The translations under genes were made by a program, and so were the position numbers. A DNA stretch of 64,000 nucleotides from assembly GCA_964453035.1 (NCBI GenBank), contig CAYVOX010000002.1:1-64000 (forward strand), given 5' to 3'. This document shows positions 27,400-38,700 of the stretch, one piece after another; positions within the stretch are counted from its first letter, which is position 1; every line of letters starts with the position of its first letter. Below the pieces are notes generated by a model. It did not search any database and was not told the DNA's origin. It saw only the letters and a list, made by a program, of their open reading frames with translations. This stretch comes from CAYVOX01 sp964453035 (GTDB lineage Bacteria; Chloroflexota; Anaerolineae; Anaerolineales; Anaerolineaceae).

Positions 27400-27664
27400 C
27401 AAGCGATGATGGAAACGAGTAAGTTCTTAAGGCGCTGACAGCGAGCCCGGGTGAGGTGGAAGCCGGGCCGGAGCCGTGAACTGAAAATCCTTCCGGAGCT
27501 GCAAACTGAACGCCCCCGGGCAAGTAGGTGAGCCGGACTCGCCCTCCGTTACCCCCGGCGCTGGTCTATCCATAATCGGATGCACCGGTCAAAGCGCTCA
27601 CGTATGTGAGAAGCAGGGTGGTACCGCGGGAAATTCCCGTCCCTGGTAAGGGATGGGTTTTTTG
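27400..27664 (+). ncRNA. T-box leader of ileS
   Basis: tRNA-sensing leader. The T-box core AGGGTGGTACCGCG lies at 27615-27628. Stem I has the AGTA loop-E side (27418-27421), GGAA/TTCC lower stem (27411-27414 / 27491-27494) and AGTTC/GAACT upper stem (27422-27426 / 27478-27482). The bulge between them on the 3' side holds ATC (27487-27489), an isoleucine codon and probable specifier. The T-box can pair AGGG with CCCT (27641-27644) to form the antiterminator. Uncharged tRNA-Ile should allow transcription into ileS. Confidence 0.93.
27636..27663 (+). terminator. T-box-controlled terminator
   Basis: 9-bp stem CCCGTCCCT / AGGGATGGG (27636-27644, 27649-27657) with one G-T pair, GGTA loop and six T. 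Its 5' arm is the segment that pairs with the T-box in the alternative structure. Confidence 0.9.
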
Positions 27665-27701
27665 TTTAATTGCAAAGACAGGCACAAATTGAGGAGGTAG
27701 A

Positions 27702-30857
<3,156 letters not shown>

Positions 30858-30884
30858 GCCAGGAAGTTAATCCAATGTAAGCGC

Positions 30885-30923
30885 GGCGGGGCGGGTCACG
30901 ACATCCGCCCCGCCTGTCTTTCT
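30885..30923 (+). terminator. ileS terminator
   Basis: Perfect 10-bp GC stem GGCGGGGCGG / CCGCCCCGCC (30885-30894, 30905-30914), then the T-rich TGTCTTTCT. Confidence 0.85.
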
Positions 30924-30970
30924 GGTCGAATCAGGGTAAAATGGGTGTACATTGAGCCAAGGAGTATTGA

Positions 30971-31501
30971 TTGAGGAAATTCTTATCCACTTACTGGTTT
31001 CTCTTCCTGATTGCGGGAATCATCATTGTTTCAGACCAAATCACGAAGCAGATCGTTCGCACCAACCTTGAAATTGGGCAAACCTGGATGCCCCTGGAAT
31101 GGCTGGCGCCTTATGCGCGGTTTATCAACTGGCATAATACCGGCGTTGCCTTTGGCATGTTTCAGGGCATGGGGTGGGTGTTTGCCATCCTGGCAGCGAT
31201 TGTATCGGTGGGGCTGATCATTTACTACCCGCGCCTTCACCAGGGAAGCTGGTTAATCCGGCTGGCGATGGGGTTGATGCTGGGCGGCGCAGTTGGGAAT
31301 TTGATTGACCGCATTTACCAGGGATTTGTAACCGATTTTATTTCGTTGGGCTCCTTTGCGGTTTTCAACATTGCGGATAGCGGCATCACCGTGGGGACGA
31401 TCATTCTGGTGCTGGGCATGTACCTGCTGGAGCGCAAGCAGAAGGCCGCTGAAGAAGCGGAGAAATCTGCAAACCAATCTGAAGATGGAGTTTCGTCTTG
31501 A
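30971..31501 (+). CDS. lspA: Lipoprotein signal peptidase II
   Basis: 176 aa, four membrane segments. Cleaves prolipoprotein signal peptides, and the window encodes several lipoproteins plus Lgt. Catalytic aspartates are in GNLIDRI and FNIADSGI; the NTGVAFGM motif is present. TTG start with AGGAG 6 nt upstream. The stop overlaps the TTG start of the next gene. Confidence 0.93.
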   Translation: MRKFLSTYWFLFLIAGIIIVSDQITKQIVRTNLEIGQTWMPLEWLAPYARFINWHNTGVAFGMFQGMGWVFAILAAIVSVGLIIYYPRLHQGSWLIRLAMGLMLGGAVGNLIDRIYQGFVTDFISLGSFAVFNIADSGITVGTIILVLGMYLLERKQKAAEEAEKSANQSEDGVSS

Positions 31502-32427
31502 GCGACAGGCTTTTCACCTTTGTTGTACCTGCCGGGAGAAAGGAAAGGCTGGATAAGTTCCTGGTTGGCTTCCTGCCCGAATTTTCTCGCTCGCGGCTGC
31601 AGGGATTGGTGCACGATGGTTTTGTGACCGTCAACGGGGTGGTTGTTGAAAAAGCAGGCATGCCCCTGGATGACAACGACCGGGTTGAGGTTCGCATTCC
31701 GCCCCCGCAACCTTCCGGGCTGCAGCCTGAAGCTATCCCCCTGGACGTTGTTTTTGAGAATCAATACCTGATGGTCATCAATAAACCGGCGGGCATGGTT
31801 GTTCACCCCGCAGTGGGACACTCCAGCGGCACCCTGGTGCAGGCTGCCCTGGCGCACGCCCCGGAATTGGAAGGCATTGGCGGCGAACAGCGTCCCGGGG
31901 TGGTGCACCGCCTGGATAAGGAAACCTCCGGGTTGATTATCATGGCAAAGGACGAACGCACTCACCGCTGGCTGCAGGATCAATTCCGCCTGAGAAAAGT
32001 GAAGAAGATCTACAATGCGCTGGTGGATGGGTTCCTGCCAACCCCACAGGGCAGGGTGGAGGCGCCGATTGGGCGCGACCCTAAGGCGCGCAAGAAGATG
32101 GCGGTGGTTCCCCTGCAAAAAGGGCGCGAGGCTGTTTCTGAGTACTTTGTGTTGGAGACCTTTCCGGCCCATACCCTGGTGGAGGTTCATCCCCTCACCG
32201 GCAGAACCCACCAGATTCGCCTGCACATGGCATTTCTGGGCTGTCCGATCGTTGGCGACACCATTTACGGTCGCAAAAAACCGACTGTCAAACTTGACCG
32301 CCATTTTCTGCATGCGGCTCGCCTGACCATTCAACTGCCGGGTGAAGGGGAACAGCGCACCTTCGAGGCGCCGCTGCCGCCCGAGTTGCTGCGGGTGTTG
32401 GCTGAACTGAGCGCGCATAACCGCTAG
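31498..32427 (+). CDS. RluD-like 23S rRNA pseudouridine synthase
   Basis: 309 aa. An N-terminal S4 RNA-binding domain (about 15-70) precedes the RluA-family catalytic domain, with catalytic Asp in HRLDKETSGL and the later GRTHQIRLHM. TTG start overlapping the lspA stop (TTGA), with GGAG 7 nt upstream. The exact uridines modified (RluD versus RluC) cannot be told. Confidence 0.9.
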   Translation: MSDRLFTFVVPAGRKERLDKFLVGFLPEFSRSRLQGLVHDGFVTVNGVVVEKAGMPLDDNDRVEVRIPPPQPSGLQPEAIPLDVVFENQYLMVINKPAGMVVHPAVGHSSGTLVQAALAHAPELEGIGGEQRPGVVHRLDKETSGLIIMAKDERTHRWLQDQFRLRKVKKIYNALVDGFLPTPQGRVEAPIGRDPKARKKMAVVPLQKGREAVSEYFVLETFPAHTLVEVHPLTGRTHQIRLHMAFLGCPIVGDTIYGRKKPTVKLDRHFLHAARLTIQLPGEGEQRTFEAPLPPELLRVLAELSAHNR

Positions 32428-32435
32428 GAGTGTTG

Positions 32436-33491
32436 ATGAACAGAGATTTTGTGGATTTACGGTCAGATACGGTCACGCATCCCACGCCCGCCATGCGAGA
32501 AGCCATGGCAAAAGCTGAGGTTGGCGATGACGTGATGGGCGAGGACCCCACCGTTAACCAACTGCAGCGCCTGGCGGCGCAGCGCATGGGCAAAGAAGCC
32601 GGATTGTTTGTTCCAAGCGGCACCATGGGCAACCTGGCAGCGGTGCTGGCGCACTGCAACCGCGGTGATGAGGTCATCATGGGGCACCTGGCGCACACCT
32701 TTTTGTTTGAAGGGGGCGGCGTGGCTGCTCTGGGAGGGGTGATGCCGCACACGCTGCCCAACCAGGCTGATGGCACCCTTGACCTGAAGGCTCTCGAAGG
32801 CGCTGTGCGCGCGGATGACGTTCATTTTCCTGTTTCCCGGCTGGTCATTCTGGAAAACACCCATAACCGCTGCGGCGGAGTGCCGCTCAGCGCGGCATAT
32901 ACCGACCAGGTGGGGGATTGGGCTCACCAGCACGGCCTCAAACTGCACCTGGACGGCGCGCGCATTTTTAACGCAGCCGTGGCGATGGGCGTTTCTGCAG
33001 CGCAGTTGGCCGCCGGGGCGGATTCGGTCACATTTTGCCTGAGCAAGGGGTTGTGCGCTCCGGTCGGCTCGGTGTTGTGCGGGTCGGCAGAGTTCATCAA
33101 CCGGGCAAGGCGCATTCGCAAGGCTCTGGGTGGTGGCATGCGCCAGGCTGGCGTTCTGGCTGCCGCCGGGATGGTGGCCCTGGAGCAAATGGTGGAGCGC
33201 CTGGCGGAGGATCACCGGCGCGCGCACCAATTAACGGAAGGCCTGGCGCAGATTCCCGGGCTGGTGTTGGATACCGGCGAGCCCGCGACCAACATGGTTT
33301 TTGCCACCCTCGCTGAGAATGTGTTTGAATCGGCGGCACAGGTGGCGGCGCGCCTGCGTGAGAGGGGCGTCCGCGTGGGCGTTACGGCGCAGCGCCGTTT
33401 TAGAATGGTGACACATTACTGGGTGGACGATGAAGGCATTGAGCGCGCCGTACAGGCGTTTACCCAGGTGCTTTCGACGCTGCGAGCCTGA
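32436..33491 (+). CDS. ltaE: Low-specificity L-threonine aldolase
   Basis: 351 aa. PLP enzyme splitting L-threonine to glycine and acetaldehyde. N-terminus DLRSDTVTHPTPAMREAM is the family hallmark. PLP-lysine is in CLSKGLCAPVGS, and the cofactor-binding aspartate in LDGARIFNAA. ATG 32436 lies 5 nt after AGGAG; the GTG at 32430 is inside that ribosome site. Confidence 0.93.
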   Translation: MNRDFVDLRSDTVTHPTPAMREAMAKAEVGDDVMGEDPTVNQLQRLAAQRMGKEAGLFVPSGTMGNLAAVLAHCNRGDEVIMGHLAHTFLFEGGGVAALGGVMPHTLPNQADGTLDLKALEGAVRADDVHFPVSRLVILENTHNRCGGVPLSAAYTDQVGDWAHQHGLKLHLDGARIFNAAVAMGVSAAQLAAGADSVTFCLSKGLCAPVGSVLCGSAEFINRARRIRKALGGGMRQAGVLAAAGMVALEQMVERLAEDHRRAHQLTEGLAQIPGLVLDTGEPATNMVFATLAENVFESAAQVAARLRERGVRVGVTAQRRFRMVTHYWVDDEGIERAVQAFTQVLSTLRA

Positions 33492-33556
33492 GTAAAGCCC
33501 GGTTTCCCGCGGTGGGCGCCCTGGCGCGTGCGGCGCAGGGTGAAAAAATGTGTTTC

Positions 33557-33565
33557 TGATATAAT
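33557..33565 (+). promoter_or_regulatory. Extended -10 promoter of punA
   Basis: TGA-TATAAT (33557-33565), a full -10 with TG extension; no convincing -35. Predicted start near 33572. Confidence 0.55.
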
Positions 33566-33606
33566 GAATTTTGGGAAGAGGTTTTTGAGAGCGGAGGTTG
33601 GTGGAG

Positions 33607-34443
33607 ATGGAAGAATTTATCACGCTACAACAAATTGACGAGACCGCCGCTGTTATCCGGCAGAAAACAGTTCACAAACCGCGCGTCGGGCTGGTGCTAG
33701 GCTCCGGATTGGGTGAACTGGCAGAAAGCGTTCAGAATGAAGACCGGATTCCGTATGCGCAGTTACCCCACTGGCCGGTTTCGACGATCCAGGGGCACAA
33801 AGGCACCCTGGTGGTGGGACATCTGGCGGGCCAGTCGGTGGCGGTGATGCAGGGCCGCACCCACTATTACGAAGGTTATTCCATGGGGCAGGTAACCTTT
33901 CCCATTCGCGTGATGCAGAGGCTGGGAATTGAGATTCTGATTGTGACCAACGCTGCCGGCGCGATTAACCCGGATTACGCTCCGGGAGATGTGATGCTGA
34001 TTAAAGATCAGCTCAACCTGATGGGAATGGCCGGCCTCAACCCGCTGCGAGGACCAAACCTGGCTGAATTTGGCGAGCGCTTTCCGGATATGAGCCAACC
34101 CTTTGACCATGCTCTGATGGCGCTTGCGCACCGGGTGGCTGGTGAGAGCGGCGTGACGGTGCACGAGGGCATTTACGTCGGCCTTGCCGGACCTTCTTTC
34201 GAATCACCCGCAGATCTGAGATTTCTACGCCTGGCCGGGGCTGACGCGGTGGGCATGTCAACCGTCCCGGAAGTGATTGTTGCCCGGCACGGAAAAACGC
34301 GCGTGCTGGGTTTTTCTGGCATCAGCAATAAAGCCAACCTGGATGGAAGCACCATCACCACCCACGAAGAAGTGCTGGCTGCCGGCAAGGTGATTGTCCC
34401 AAAGCTCAGCGCAATAATCCTGGGAGTTCTGAACCATCTGTGA
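33607..34443 (+). CDS. punA: Purine-nucleoside phosphorylase, trimeric type
   Basis: 278 aa. Phosphorolysis of inosine and guanosine. Phosphate-binding GLVLGSGLGELA, family motif RTHYYEG, NAAGAINP and the base-site SNKANLD are visible. Three in-frame starts compete (TTG 33598, GTG 33601, ATG 33607); the ATG is 9 nt from GGAGG and chosen. With pdp, hpt and mtnP it makes four nucleoside/base-salvage genes in the window. Confidence 0.92.
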   Translation: MEEFITLQQIDETAAVIRQKTVHKPRVGLVLGSGLGELAESVQNEDRIPYAQLPHWPVSTIQGHKGTLVVGHLAGQSVAVMQGRTHYYEGYSMGQVTFPIRVMQRLGIEILIVTNAAGAINPDYAPGDVMLIKDQLNLMGMAGLNPLRGPNLAEFGERFPDMSQPFDHALMALAHRVAGESGVTVHEGIYVGLAGPSFESPADLRFLRLAGADAVGMSTVPEVIVARHGKTRVLGFSGISNKANLDGSTITTHEEVLAAGKVIVPKLSAIILGVLNHL

Positions 34444-34508
34444 CCTTTTTACGGGTAGATTGACCCGTTCATTAATAAAATTGGGGAGGCTCTGGCCTGT
34501 GGGAGGGT

Positions 34509-35201
34509 ATGGAAGATCTTTTGCGATTCCTGGTCACGTATGAGGTCTGGATTTATGTGCTGATCGGGGGTGTAGCGCTCATCAATCTTCAGAAAGTTCT
34601 TACCTCCTGGCGAGAGTGGCAGGGGGCGCTTTTTGGTTTGGAGAAAGAAAGCGCCCAGCGGCGCTTTTCCGCGGCGATGACGGTTTTTATGCTGCTACTC
34701 ATGGTTGCGCTGGCTGAATTCTTGATGGTTTCGTTTGTTGCGCCGGCATATCCCAAAACCGTGGCGCTGGCAACCCCCACAGTGGATGTGCTGGCGACCC
34801 CTCAGGCTACCCAGCAGACTCCGGTTGCTGCAGCTTTCATCACGCCCACCCCGGGTGGTTTGCCCACCGTTTCCGCTGTCACAGCGGAGGGGTGCAGCCC
34901 CGGAAAAATCGAGTGGACCTTCCCGAAAGCCGGGGAAGAGCTCAAGGGAATCGTCATCCTCAAAGGAACGGTGAACATCCCCAACCTGGGGTTTTATAAG
35001 TACGAATACGCGCCTGCTGCCACCAATACCTGGACGACTATCGCGGCTAATAACGTCACCAGGGTTAACACCGATCTGGGAGGGCAGTGGAACACAGGGC
35101 AATTAACCCCTGGAGATTATAAACTCCGCCTGGTTGTTGCTGACAGCCAGAACAATATCCTGCCCGCGTGCGTCATTTCGATCCGCATTGTGGCGCCGTA
35201 A
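34509..35201 (+). CDS. Two-TM protein with extracellular beta domain
   Basis: 230 aa, not recognised as a named family. Membrane segments at about 12-30 and 60-80 flank a short charged loop. Then a Thr/Pro/Ala-rich linker (about 85-125) and a C-terminal domain (about 130-230) with EWTFPKAGEELKGIVILKG and QLTPGDYKLRLVV, like a single Ig/fibronectin-type sandwich. GGGAGGG precedes the ATG closely. Two cysteines (near 130 and at CVISIR) could form a disulphide. Function unknown; probably a surface protein. Confidence 0.65.
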   Translation: MEDLLRFLVTYEVWIYVLIGGVALINLQKVLTSWREWQGALFGLEKESAQRRFSAAMTVFMLLLMVALAEFLMVSFVAPAYPKTVALATPTVDVLATPQATQQTPVAAAFITPTPGGLPTVSAVTAEGCSPGKIEWTFPKAGEELKGIVILKGTVNIPNLGFYKYEYAPAATNTWTTIAANNVTRVNTDLGGQWNTGQLTPGDYKLRLVVADSQNNILPACVISIRIVAP

Positions 35202-35219
35202 ACGATTAGAGGAATTATT

Positions 35220-35759
35220 ATGCCTGAAATTGAAATTCGCCCGGCAGTTTTTATTGACCTTCCTGTTCTGGCTAACCTTGACCATTCGGTTGAGACGGCT
35301 TACGTCTGGCAGATGGACCGACTCATCGATAATGGCCATGTGACGGTGAATTTTCGGGAATTGCGCCTGCCGCGCAAGGTGCGGGTGGAATACCCCAACC
35401 CGTCCATCTGGGAGAATCCCGATATCCTCGACCAACCTGGCCTGCTGGTGGCTGAATCGCAGGGGCATACGATTGGATACATCCATGTGAAGCCCACCGC
35501 ACTGCCGAGCACAGCCTGGGTGAAAGACCTGGCGGTGCGCGAGGATTTGCGCCGCAAGGGGATTGGCACGGCTCTGGTGCTGGCAGCCCAGGAATGGGCG
35601 CTGCATCACAATTTGCGTCGGATGGTTTTAGAGATGCAATCGAAGAATTTTCCGGCTATCCAGATGGCGATTAAACTGGGCTACGAATTCAGCGGCTACA
35701 ACGATCACTACTATGCCAACCAGGATATCGCCCTTTTCTTCGCCTGTTTTGTGAGGTAA
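35220..35759 (+). CDS. GNAT-family N-acetyltransferase
   Basis: 179 aa. Acetyl-CoA-binding motif A is VKDLAVREDLRRKGIGTAL, then NFPAIQMAIKLGYEFSGY. Substrate unknown. AGAGGAA ribosome site. It lies between a 2-TM protein (18 nt gap) and the sensor-like protein (11 nt gap), probably in one operon. Confidence 0.83.
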   Translation: MPEIEIRPAVFIDLPVLANLDHSVETAYVWQMDRLIDNGHVTVNFRELRLPRKVRVEYPNPSIWENPDILDQPGLLVAESQGHTIGYIHVKPTALPSTAWVKDLAVREDLRRKGIGTALVLAAQEWALHHNLRRMVLEMQSKNFPAIQMAIKLGYEFSGYNDHYYANQDIALFFACFVR

Positions 35760-35770
35760 TTGACTGTTCT

Positions 35771-37678
35771 ATGCTCGAGACCTGGCCTTTTGCGCTGATT
35801 ACGCTGCTACAGTTCATCAATGAAATTCTGACCGCTGGCATTGCGATCACGGCGATTGCCTTATTGCTGTATGCCCTGGCTTTTAATTTGCGCGATAGGG
35901 TGGCGCGCTCCTTTGCGCTCATCTTGCTGTGCGTGGTGATTGTTTTCACGGCTGATACCATCGGCAGTACCAGCCTGAAACCTGACGAAATTGAGTTGTG
36001 GTTGCGCATCCAATGGGTGGGAATCATCATTCTGCCGGCTACCTACCTGCATTTTTCCGATGCGCTGCTGGCGACGACTGGAAAACCCAGCCGGGGCAAA
36101 CGCCGATGGGCAATCCGTTTCTCTTACCTGGTATCGGCGGTCTTTTTGCTTCTGCTCCCGGATGATAAATTACTGGGTGCGCTGCAACTGGTTGACAGCC
36201 CGGCGCCCTTTTTGCAGCGCACGTACCTGGCGGATTTATTTACCATCTATTATGTTTTATTGATGGGTCTTTCGTGGTACAACTTCATTCGCGCTTACCG
36301 GCGCACCACAACCTCCACCAGCCAGCGACGCATGCTGTACCTCACCATGGGCGCGCTGGCGCCCGCTCTGGGTTCCTTCCCCTTTCTGTTGTTTAGCTCG
36401 GAATTTGCGTCTCAACATCAGCTGCTCTTCTGGGCGGTGGCCTTCCTCAGCAACCTGCTTGTCAGCGTTTTGCTGGTCATCATGGCCTATGCGGTTGCTT
36501 TCTTCGGCGTCTCCTGGACGGACCGGGTGGTTAAGGCGCGGCTTTTCAAATGGCTGATGCGCGGACCGTTCACCGCCAGCGTGGCGCTGGGTTTGACCAC
36601 CCTGGTCAGGCGGGTGAGTGAATCGCTGGGGTATGGCTACAATACCTTTGTGCCTCTGGTGATGGTGGGCACAATCCTGATTCTGGAATACCTTATCACG
36701 CTATTCGCGCCGCTGGGTGAGCGTTTTCTCTTTGATGGAAGCGACCGCGACGAACTGGAGCTGGTGCGTAACCTGGAAGACCGCCTTCTCACCCAGAATG
36801 ACCTGCACCAATTTTTGGAAATGATCCTGGCGGCGGTTTGCGACCGGTTGCAGGCGCCGGGCGCGTATATCCTGGCTCTGGATTCGACCGGGTTGGATGT
36901 GGTCACAAAAACTGGAAAGACGTGTTTCAGTGATCCGGCGCAGGGCGAGGCGCTTCTGGCGAGCCTTGAGCAAGCCTCCCCGGCGGTGGAGGCGGTGGGA
37001 TGCCAGGGAGATGTGGTCATTCCGCTGGTGGATGAGCGAACTATTGAGCACAAGGTGCTTGGATACCTGGGCGTTTCATCAACGGATTTACTCAAGCAAG
37101 ATGAAGATCAACTCCAGGCATTGAATGTACTGACCCGCAGAGCCAGCATGGCTTTACGCGACCGCAACACCCAGCAGCAGGTTTTTCAGGCGCTGGTTGA
37201 ACTCTCTCCACAGGTGGATATGATTCAAACCCTGCGCGCAGCCGGGCGATATGACGACCGGCGCTTGCTGGAAGAGGAAATCCCCATTTCGGAGGAGATG
37301 ACTCAGTGGGTAAAGGAGGCGCTGACCCATTACTGGGGAGGGCCGAAGCTTACGGAAAGTCCACTGCTGCAGTACAAAGTGGTGCAGAATGCCCTTGAGG
37401 AGCATGAAGGTAACCATGCCAATGCGCTACGCTCGGTTCTCAAGGAAGCCATTGAGCGCCTACGTCCGCAGGGTGAAAGACGCTTCACTGCGGAGTGGAT
37501 ACTGTATAATATTCTGGACCTTAAGTTCATGGAGGGGCGCAAGGTGCGCGAGATTGCTCTAAGATTGGCGATGTCTGAGGCGGATTTATACCGCAAGCAG
37601 CGCGTGGCGATTGACATTGTTGCCAGAGAAATTGTTGAAATGGAAGCTCAGGCACGAAAAGGCAATGATGGTAGCTAA
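35771..37678 (+). CDS. 7TM-GAF protein with C-terminal HTH-like region, no kinase
   Basis: 635 aa. The first 315 residues hold about seven to eight membrane segments like the 7TM sensor region of some histidine kinases. A GAF-like domain follows (about 330-475, LHQFLEMILAAVCDRLQAPG). The last 130 residues have no H-box, N-box or other ATPase motif. They end in VREIALRLAMSEADLYRKQR (near 595), which reads as a helix-turn-helix. It may be a membrane-bound one-component regulator or bind nucleic acid through a partner. No Shine-Dalgarno; 11 nt after the GNAT gene. The function is inference. Confidence 0.6.
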   Translation: MLETWPFALITLLQFINEILTAGIAITAIALLLYALAFNLRDRVARSFALILLCVVIVFTADTIGSTSLKPDEIELWLRIQWVGIIILPATYLHFSDALLATTGKPSRGKRRWAIRFSYLVSAVFLLLLPDDKLLGALQLVDSPAPFLQRTYLADLFTIYYVLLMGLSWYNFIRAYRRTTTSTSQRRMLYLTMGALAPALGSFPFLLFSSEFASQHQLLFWAVAFLSNLLVSVLLVIMAYAVAFFGVSWTDRVVKARLFKWLMRGPFTASVALGLTTLVRRVSESLGYGYNTFVPLVMVGTILILEYLITLFAPLGERFLFDGSDRDELELVRNLEDRLLTQNDLHQFLEMILAAVCDRLQAPGAYILALDSTGLDVVTKTGKTCFSDPAQGEALLASLEQASPAVEAVGCQGDVVIPLVDERTIEHKVLGYLGVSSTDLLKQDEDQLQALNVLTRRASMALRDRNTQQQVFQALVELSPQVDMIQTLRAAGRYDDRRLLEEEIPISEEMTQWVKEALTHYWGGPKLTESPLLQYKVVQNALEEHEGNHANALRSVLKEAIERLRPQGERRFTAEWILYNILDLKFMEGRKVREIALRLAMSEADLYRKQRVAIDIVAREIVEMEAQARKGNDGS

Positions 37679-37752
37679 AAATCCTTCACGTCTTTGAGGA
37701 TAGAGAGTAAACTATGTCATATTCGGAGTCAGCAATTCTGGGAGGTTAGAGG

Positions 37753-38700
37753 ATGGTTTCTAAACCCATTGATCCTGGTCTGGGAGGGAATGACCACAGC
37801 CCTGATGAGGGGTGGTGGTCTTCAGTATTGGCTGACGAAGAGAGCTTCAGCGAATCACCTGCCGTACAGCAACCAAAAGTCACTTCCCACCCGGTATTGC
37901 CCAAAGTTGAATGGGACCAGGTTCAAGCCGTCTTCGAAAAAGATGAAGTTGTCAGCCTCTTGGTGTATGGTTACAATCGGGGAGGTTTGCTGGTACAGGG
38001 CGTGGGCATCCAGGGGTTTGTTCCGATTTCTCACCTGATTAATGTGGAACCGAACCTCAACGAAGAGGACCGTAAGCAGTTGCTTTCCTGTTATGTTGGA
38101 AAGACGATCCAGGCGAAGGTGATTGAATGCGAGCCTTCGCAGGAGCGTATTGTCCTTTCAGAACGCGCGGCGCAGGCGGGAGAAGGCACGCGCAAGAACC
38201 TGTTCAGGGCTTTAAAGAGCGGCGACCTGGTGGTTGGAACCGTCACCAATATCACTGAATTTGGCGTGTTTGTTGACCTGGGTGGGCTTGAAGGGCTGAT
38301 CCACGTTTCGGAATTATCCTGGGGACGGGTGCAGCACCCGTTGGAAATCGTCAAGGTTGGCCAAAAAGTACAAACCATGATCCTGCAGGTCAACGAAGAG
38401 AGTTCGCGGGTAGCCCTCAGCCTCAAGCGGTTGCAGCCCAACCCGTGGGAAATTCTGCCGAACCGCTACAAGGCAGGCGATATCGTCCCAGCCACCATCA
38501 CCTGCATCATGCGATTTGGCGCATTCGCCCATTTAGAGGAAGGCATTGAGGGCTTGATTCACATCTCCTCGATGGCGCTCCCTACCGGCGTGCGTGACCT
38601 GGAAAAGGTGCTGAAGACCGGCCAAAAAGTGAAGGTGCGCATTCTGCATATTGATATTGACCGCCGACGTTTAGGGCTCGGTCTTGTGGCAAGTGAATGA
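37753..38700 (+). CDS. Triple S1-domain RNA-binding protein
   Basis: 315 aa. A low-complexity acidic N-terminus precedes three S1 OB-folds: a degenerate one (about 58-130), a canonical one (about 150-225, VGTVTNITEFGVFVDLGGLE) and a third (about 238-312, ATITCIMRFGAFAHLEEG). It resembles short S1 (RpsA-like) proteins that bind mRNA. Too short for a six-domain S1. Good ribosome site GGGAGG. The stop overlaps the ftsK start by ATGA. Confidence 0.82.
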   Translation: MVSKPIDPGLGGNDHSPDEGWWSSVLADEESFSESPAVQQPKVTSHPVLPKVEWDQVQAVFEKDEVVSLLVYGYNRGGLLVQGVGIQGFVPISHLINVEPNLNEEDRKQLLSCYVGKTIQAKVIECEPSQERIVLSERAAQAGEGTRKNLFRALKSGDLVVGTVTNITEFGVFVDLGGLEGLIHVSELSWGRVQHPLEIVKVGQKVQTMILQVNEESSRVALSLKRLQPNPWEILPNRYKAGDIVPATITCIMRFGAFAHLEEGIEGLIHISSMALPTGVRDLEKVLKTGQKVKVRILHIDIDRRRLGLGLVASE

